Below are positions 60,296 to 64,000 of a DNA stretch of 64,000 nucleotides, piece by piece. Below the pieces are notes generated by a model. That model worked only from the letters and a program-made list of their open reading frames with translations, ran no database searches and was not told the DNA's origin. How positions within the stretch are numbered: position 1 is the first letter of the stretch; every line of letters starts with the position of its first letter. The DNA is from SIG440 sp045631525 (GTDB lineage: Bacteria > Bacillota > Clostridia > Monoglobales > Monoglobaceae): the NCBI GenBank assembly GCA_045631525.1, contig JAZQUY010000028.1:1-64000 (forward strand), read 5' to 3'. The position numbers and the translations under genes were made by a program.

Positions 60296-61150
60296 TTACA
60301 CAAACATAGTACCGATACCTTCATCGGTCAAAATTTCAATGAGGATCGAATGAGGAACTCTGCCGTCAAGGATGAATACCTTGTTTACACCCTGACGGAT
60401 TGCATCGATGCAGCATTCAATCTTTGGAATCATTCCGCCGGAAATTATGCCTTCGCTGATAAGTGCAGGTGCCTCGCTGACCTTTACCACGGGGATAAGG
60501 GTAGAGTCGTCGTCTTTGTCACGGAGGAGGCCGCGGATGTCGGTCATTGAAATCAGTGATTCGGCATTCAGTACCCCTGCAATTTTTGATGCTGCAGTGT
60601 CGGCATTGATGTTGTATACATTTCCATGATTGTCACAGCCTACCGTTGAAATAACGGGGATATAACCCTTTTCGATAACGTCCAGGATAGGTTTGGGGTT
60701 TATTGCTGTGATTTCGCCCACATAACCGTGAACATCGTCAAGCTGCTTTGCTTCTATCATATGCCCGTCAATTCCGCAAAGACCCATTGCCTTTCCGCCC
60801 ATAGAGTGAATGAGGTTTACCAGGTTTTTGTTGATTTTCCCTGCCAAAACCATCTGGACAATGTCAATGGAATCCTTGTCGGTAACACGCAGCCCGTCAA
60901 TAAATTCGGTTTTTGTTCCCGTTTTTTCAAGCATTTCTGAAATTTCAGGGCCACCGCCGTGGACAAGAACGACTTTTATTCCTACCAAAGAAAGGAGGAG
61001 AATGTCACCCATAACGGCATTTTTCAGTTCGTCATTAAGCATTGCGTTTCCGCCGTACTTGATGACCACGATTTTGTTGTAGTATTTTTGTATGTATGGC
61101 AGTGCCTCAATAAGAATTTTGGCACGGTCAAGAGTTGAAATCTCGTTCAT
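60296..61150 (-). CDS. argB: Acetylglutamate kinase
   Basis: Phosphorylates N-acetylglutamate, the second step of arginine synthesis. The 284-aa protein shows VIKYGGNAM near 28-36, the substrate loop LVHGGGPEI near 61-69, and the amino-acid kinase motif NINADTAASKIAGVL near 177-191. The N-terminal helix (LDRAKILIEALPYIQKYY) resembles that of arginine-inhibited hexameric enzymes, implying feedback control, but this is inference. It lies between argJ and argR with gaps of about 16 bases. Confidence 0.96.
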   Translation of the reverse strand: MNEISTLDRAKILIEALPYIQKYYNKIVVIKYGGNAMLNDELKNAVMGDILLLSLVGIKVVLVHGGGPEISEMLEKTGTKTEFIDGLRVTDKDSIDIVQMVLAGKINKNLVNLIHSMGGKAMGLCGIDGHMIEAKQLDDVHGYVGEITAINPKPILDVIEKGYIPVISTVGCDNHGNVYNINADTAASKIAGVLNAESLISMTDIRGLLRDKDDDSTLIPVVKVSEAPALISEGIISGGMIPKIECCIDAIRQGVNKVFILDGRVPHSILIEILTDEGIGTMFV

Positions 61151-61166
61151 TTTTTATCTCCTTTAA

Positions 61167-62381
61167 TTAGGTGCGGTAGTCGCCGTTTATTTTTACATAG
61201 TCATAGGTGAGGTCGCAGCCCCAGCTTTTTGCTTCGCCGTTTCCTTCACGGAATGTTATGTCGATTATTATTTCGTCTTCGGTTAGAATTTTCTTTGCCT
61301 CATCCTCATCAAAGTCAATACCGCTGCCGTTTTTGCACACGTCAATTTTTCCCGCGGTTGAGGAGAGAGAAACATCAATTGCGTTGATGTCACATTTCGC
61401 ACCGCTGTAACCGATGGCACAGAGGATTCTTCCCCAGTTTGCATCGGCACCAAACATAGCTGCCTTGAAGAGAGACGAACAGATAACGCTTTTTGCAATA
61501 ATTCTTGCATTTTCTTTGTCTATTGCACCATGAACGCGGCTTTCGAGAAGTTTCGTTGCTCCCTCACCGTCCTTTGCAATCTGACGGCAAAGGTAGGTGG
61601 TGACAGATGATAGTGCTTTGCAGAATGTATCAAAATCTTCTCCCGTACTGTCGATAATGGGGTTTTCAGCCATACCGTTTGCGAGAACTGACACCATATC
61701 GTTGGTGGAGGTGTCGCCGTCTATGGAAATCATATTGAATGAATCGAGAATATCTGCGCTCAGGGCTTTTTGGAGCATTTCAGGTGTGATGGATGCATCG
61801 GTTGTGACAAAAACCAGCATTGTTGCCATATTGGGATGAATCATTCCCGAGCCTTTGGCGATGCCACCGATTTTACAGAGCTTTCCGCCAATTTCAAAGG
61901 AAAAGGCAATTTCCTTTTTCTTGGTGTCGGTAGTCATAATTGCTTCTGCGGCGTCGCTGCTGCCGTCGGCATTTAAACCGCTTGCAAGACCTGGCATAGC
62001 GTTCTTGATAGGTGTGATGTCAAGAGGCTGACCGATTACACCTGTTGATGCAACCACAACATCGGTTTTTGAAATGCCTGTGTGCTCTTCTACAAGGTTG
62101 CACATAGCCTCTGCGATTTCAATGCCGTTGGCATTGCAGGTGTTGGCATTTCCGCTGTTACAGATGATTGCTTGGCCATAACCATCTTTTAAGTTTTCTT
62201 TTGTAACATAAAGGGGCGCACCTTTAACCAGATTCTGCGTATATGTAGCAGCAGCTGCGGCCTTTGTTTCGCTTATGATGAGCGCCAAATCCTTTTTGTC
62301 TTTGTTTTTGCGTATTCCGGCATGGATGCCGAAAGCCTTAAACCCTTTTGCGGCACAAACGCCGCCTTTTATCTGTTCCAT
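61167..62381 (-). CDS. argJ: Bifunctional ornithine acetyltransferase / N-acetylglutamate synthase
   Basis: ArgJ recycles the acetyl group from N-acetylornithine to glutamate. The 404-aa precursor has the self-cleavage site GSGMIHPNMATMLVF near 178-192, where cleavage before Thr yields alpha and beta chains, and CNSGNANTCNANG near 73-85. Presence of ArgJ means the cyclic acetyl pathway, so no ArgE is needed. Start ATG 62381; it is 11 bases after argC. Confidence 0.96.
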   Translation of the reverse strand: MEQIKGGVCAAKGFKAFGIHAGIRKNKDKKDLALIISETKAAAAATYTQNLVKGAPLYVTKENLKDGYGQAIICNSGNANTCNANGIEIAEAMCNLVEEHTGISKTDVVVASTGVIGQPLDITPIKNAMPGLASGLNADGSSDAAEAIMTTDTKKKEIAFSFEIGGKLCKIGGIAKGSGMIHPNMATMLVFVTTDASITPEMLQKALSADILDSFNMISIDGDTSTNDMVSVLANGMAENPIIDSTGEDFDTFCKALSSVTTYLCRQIAKDGEGATKLLESRVHGAIDKENARIIAKSVICSSLFKAAMFGADANWGRILCAIGYSGAKCDINAIDVSLSSTAGKIDVCKNGSGIDFDEDEAKKILTEDEIIIDITFREGNGEAKSWGCDLTYDYVKINGDYRT

Positions 62382-62392
62382 AATTTATGCCT

Positions 62393-63331
62393 TTACAAAA
62401 CCAGTCCTTTGGTTTCGTCCTTTCCTGTGATTAAATTAAAACATTGAATTGCAGCACCGGATGCGCCTTTTCCAAGGTTATCAAAGGTTGATGCCACCAA
62501 AATGCGGTCATCGTTTCCAGTGACGATAATTTCCATACTGTCCTTGCCTGAAAGTTCATTGGCACCAAGGAAGCCCTCCTGACCAAAAGGTCTGACATGA
62601 ATAAGCTTTTGATCGCTGTAATGCTCGGAAAGAATTTCGTGGATATTTTCTGCAGTAACCTTTTTTGAAAGGAGTCTTGAATTTAGCGGCACAGAAACGG
62701 TCATACCGCTGTAAAAGTCTGCAACGATTGGTGAAAAACAAGGCTCGTGTTTGAGATTGCATACCGACATCATTTCGGGAAGGTGTTTGTGGTGCTGAGT
62801 AAGACCATATTGACGGGGACTGTCAAGAAGAACAGCTCTTTCGGCTGATTCGTATTCTGCAATCATTTGTTTTCCGCCGCCGCTGTATCCTGTAACAGAG
62901 GTAGCAACTATTGGATAGTCGGTGGGGATTATGCCATTTGCCACAAGTGGTGCAACGATTGAACAAAAACCGCTGGCGTGACATCCGGGGACTGCTATAC
63001 GATTGGAGGCAAGAAGCTTTTCTCGTAAAGTGTCAGATAACTCAGGAAAACCGTACGCCCAGGCGGGATTTGTGCGGTGGGCAGTGGAGGTGTCAAGAAT
63101 TTTTGTTGCAGCGTTGCCGACGGCATTTATAATTTCCTTTGATGCGGCATCGGGGAGACACAAAAAAGCGGCATCTGCTGAGGTCAACGCTTCGCATCTT
63201 GCACTCAGGTCTTTTCTGTTTTCTTCAGATAGTGTGATTAGCTCTATATCATCGCGGGCAGAGAGGCGGTCATAAATCCTGAGACCGGTAGTTCCGCTGC
63301 TTCCGTCAATAAAAACTTTTGTCTTTGTCAT
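62393..63331 (-). CDS. argC: N-acetyl-gamma-glutamyl-phosphate reductase, type 2
   Basis: Reduces N-acetylglutamyl phosphate with NADPH. At 312 aa it belongs to the shorter type 2 ArgC subgroup. Features are the N-terminal VFIDGSSGTTGLRIYDRL (pieces, near 6-23), the active-site cysteine in VPGCHASGF near 114-122, and GYSGGGKQ near 149-156. It is the first gene of the arg operon, with AGGTG upstream of ATG 63331 and a promoter with two ARG boxes upstream. Confidence 0.94.
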   Translation of the reverse strand: MTKTKVFIDGSSGTTGLRIYDRLSARDDIELITLSEENRKDLSARCEALTSADAAFLCLPDAASKEIINAVGNAATKILDTSTAHRTNPAWAYGFPELSDTLREKLLASNRIAVPGCHASGFCSIVAPLVANGIIPTDYPIVATSVTGYSGGGKQMIAEYESAERAVLLDSPRQYGLTQHHKHLPEMMSVCNLKHEPCFSPIVADFYSGMTVSVPLNSRLLSKKVTAENIHEILSEHYSDQKLIHVRPFGQEGFLGANELSGKDSMEIIVTGNDDRILVASTFDNLGKGASGAAIQCFNLITGKDETKGLVL

Positions 63332-63343
63332 TTGGATACACCT

Positions 63344-63361
63344 TTCGCATAAATATTCATC
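63344..63361 (-). promoter_or_regulatory. ARG box 2 (downstream of the -10 box)
   Basis: TTCGCATAAATATTCATC matches the ArgR consensus TnTGnATwwwwATnCAnA at all but two defined positions. It shares the core GCATAAATATTCA with box 1 and lies at about the transcription start of the arg operon. Confidence 0.72.
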
Positions 63362-63373
63362 ATTATATCATAT

Positions 63374-63402
63374 ATTAAACCATAATTTACGTATATAGTC
63401 AA
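63374..63402 (-). promoter_or_regulatory. Sigma-A promoter of the arginine operon
   Basis: On the minus strand: TTGACT (63402-63397), 17-base spacer, TTTAAT (63379-63374). It is flanked on both sides by ARG boxes. Confidence 0.78.
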
Positions 63403-63409
63403 TGGTATT

Positions 63410-63427
63410 TTTGCATAAATATTCAAA
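63410..63427 (-). promoter_or_regulatory. ARG box 1 (upstream of the -35 box)
   Basis: TTTGCATAAATATTCAAA fits every defined position of the ArgR consensus. It ends 8 bases upstream of the -35 box. Confidence 0.8.
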
Positions 63428-63457
63428 AATATTTATAAAAATGCATATATTTTGCAT

Positions 63458-63489
63458 AAAAAAGTCCACAGCGATTACTTGCTGCGGAC
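63458..63489 (-). terminator. Terminator after jag/khpB
   Basis: On the minus strand GTCCGCAGC (63489-63481) pairs with GCTGTGGAC (63472-63464), with one G-T pair that makes the stem better on this strand, followed by TTTTTTAT. Confidence 0.85.
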
Positions 63490-63504
63490 TGAGTGTTTTT
63501 TGAA

Positions 63505-64000
63505 TTATTCTTCGTCAGCTTTTGCCAAGGATATAACCATACGGCGATTTGGTTCTTCGCCAATGCTGTGGGTTTTGATTTTTGGATTGTTCTGAAGTGC
63601 TGAGTGAATGATTCTTCTTTCGTTTGCTGTCATAGGTTCAAGTGTGATTGACTTCTTGTCGCGGAGAACGCTGCGTTCAAGACCGTGAGCCAGACGAACG
63701 AGAGTGTCTTCTCTTTTTGAACGGTAATTCTCTGTGTCGATGCTCACCTTTACATAAGGCATATTTTTATTTCTGTTTACGTAAAGAACGGTGAGCATCT
63801 GAACAGCGTCAAGGGTGTCACCACGTTTGCCGATGAGGAGCCCCATCTTTTCGCCTGAAACATCAATGCTGATAACGTTTTTGTCAAGCTTTACGTGAAG
63901 CTCAAATGTGAGACCGATTTTTGTAAGAAGCTGGGATACGAAATATTTTGCATCGTCAACAGATGTCTTTGGAATAACAAAATCTTCGTCAACTGTCGGC
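63505..64000 (-). CDS. khpB: Jag/KhpB RNA-binding protein (KH and R3H domains), truncated at the window edge
   Basis: The frame is open to the last base of the window, so the N-terminal Jag_N domain is missing. The visible 164 residues contain a KH domain with GEKMGLLIGKRGDTLDAVQ (GxxG loop as GKRG), then an R3H domain with REDTLVRLAHGLERSVLRDKK in pieces and RRIIHSALQNNP. They end with SIGEEPNRRMVISL, typical of SpoIIIJ-associated protein. KhpB binds RNA with KhpA and affects cell division in Firmicutes. It normally follows rnpA and yidC/spoIIIJ near the replication origin, which would lie beyond position 64000. Confidence 0.93.
   Translation of the reverse strand, partial: PTVDEDFVIPKTSVDDAKYFVSQLLTKIGLTFELHVKLDKNVISIDVSGEKMGLLIGKRGDTLDAVQMLTVLYVNRNKNMPYVKVSIDTENYRSKREDTLVRLAHGLERSVLRDKKSITLEPMTANERRIIHSALQNNPKIKTHSIGEEPNRRMVISLAKADEE

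Noticed and set aside
1..64000. CRISPR arrays, tRNA or rRNA genes, insertion sequences, prophage genes, defence systems
   Set aside because: Reading both strands, I found no repeat-spacer series, cloverleaf, rRNA core sequence, transposase, integrase or phage gene.

Overview
The window is chromosomal DNA from a low-to-moderate GC, anaerobic, spore-forming Firmicute, most likely a member of the Clostridia. The evidence is the class III ribonucleotide reductase with its radical-SAM activase, formate-tetrahydrofolate ligase, sporulation genes (spoVT, spoIID, spoVB and a SpoIIQ-like M23 protein), S-layer-homology proteins, clade II PurL, and strong AGGAGG-type ribosome binding sites with consensus TTGACA-17-TATAAT promoters. 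The species cannot be named from the sequence. No rRNA, tRNA, insertion sequence, prophage or CRISPR array was seen; this is a housekeeping region.

Layout. Positions 1-6180: glycogen operon glgC(partial)-glgD-glgA-glgP. 6190-7990: a DUF5662-like gene, two tiny cysteine-rich membrane proteins on the minus strand, and tmk. 8040-22310: a purine operon behind a ZTP riboswitch, purE - purF-like - purM - purN - IMP cyclohydrolase (PurO type) - purB - AICAR formyltransferase - purD - purL - fhs, containing a 127-bp Y-shaped element between the AICAR formyltransferase gene and purD. 22340-24600: an independently promoted structured RNA/leader, a 50-aa protein, a ParB/Noc protein and an M23 protein. 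24650-29100: uppP, ftsK/spoIIIE, HU, TSCPD protein. 29170-34300: L7Ae-like protein, rpsL, rpsG, fusA, tuf. 34440-38790: nrdG, an nrdD fused to a glutaredoxin-like domain, and trxB, under a predicted NrdR-controlled promoter. 38785-45280: spoVT (minus), rnhA, then nifS-iscU-mnmA-uvrD/pcrA. 45300-49840: methyltransferase, csp, hslO, and spoIID-spoVB (minus). 50030-51950: an AT-rich zinc-ribbon membrane protein and rpsF-ssb-rpsR. 52050-57640: SLH-amidase, U32 protein, large SLH protein. 57645-63430 (minus): arginine operon argC-J-B-R-D-F with two ARG boxes around its promoter. 63460-64000 (minus): the 3' part of jag/khpB.

How the genes work together. The purine cluster contains AIR-to-IMP functions in an archaeal-like split form (stand-alone formyltransferase plus PurO) and ends with the enzyme that makes formyl-THF, the one-carbon donor. 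The riboswitch senses ZTP/ZMP, which accumulates when formyl-THF is short. Its PurF homologue lacks the catalytic N-terminal cysteine. The nrd operon appears to carry its own electron path: thioredoxin reductase, fused redoxin, reductase. The nifS-iscU-mnmA run supplies sulfur for Fe-S clusters and tRNA thiolation. 

The least explained items are non-coding: the Y-shaped element at 15422-15548, the tandem-terminator RNA at 22396-22561, and a near-identical 22-bp direct-repeat motif shared by 22338-22359 and 34441-34462.
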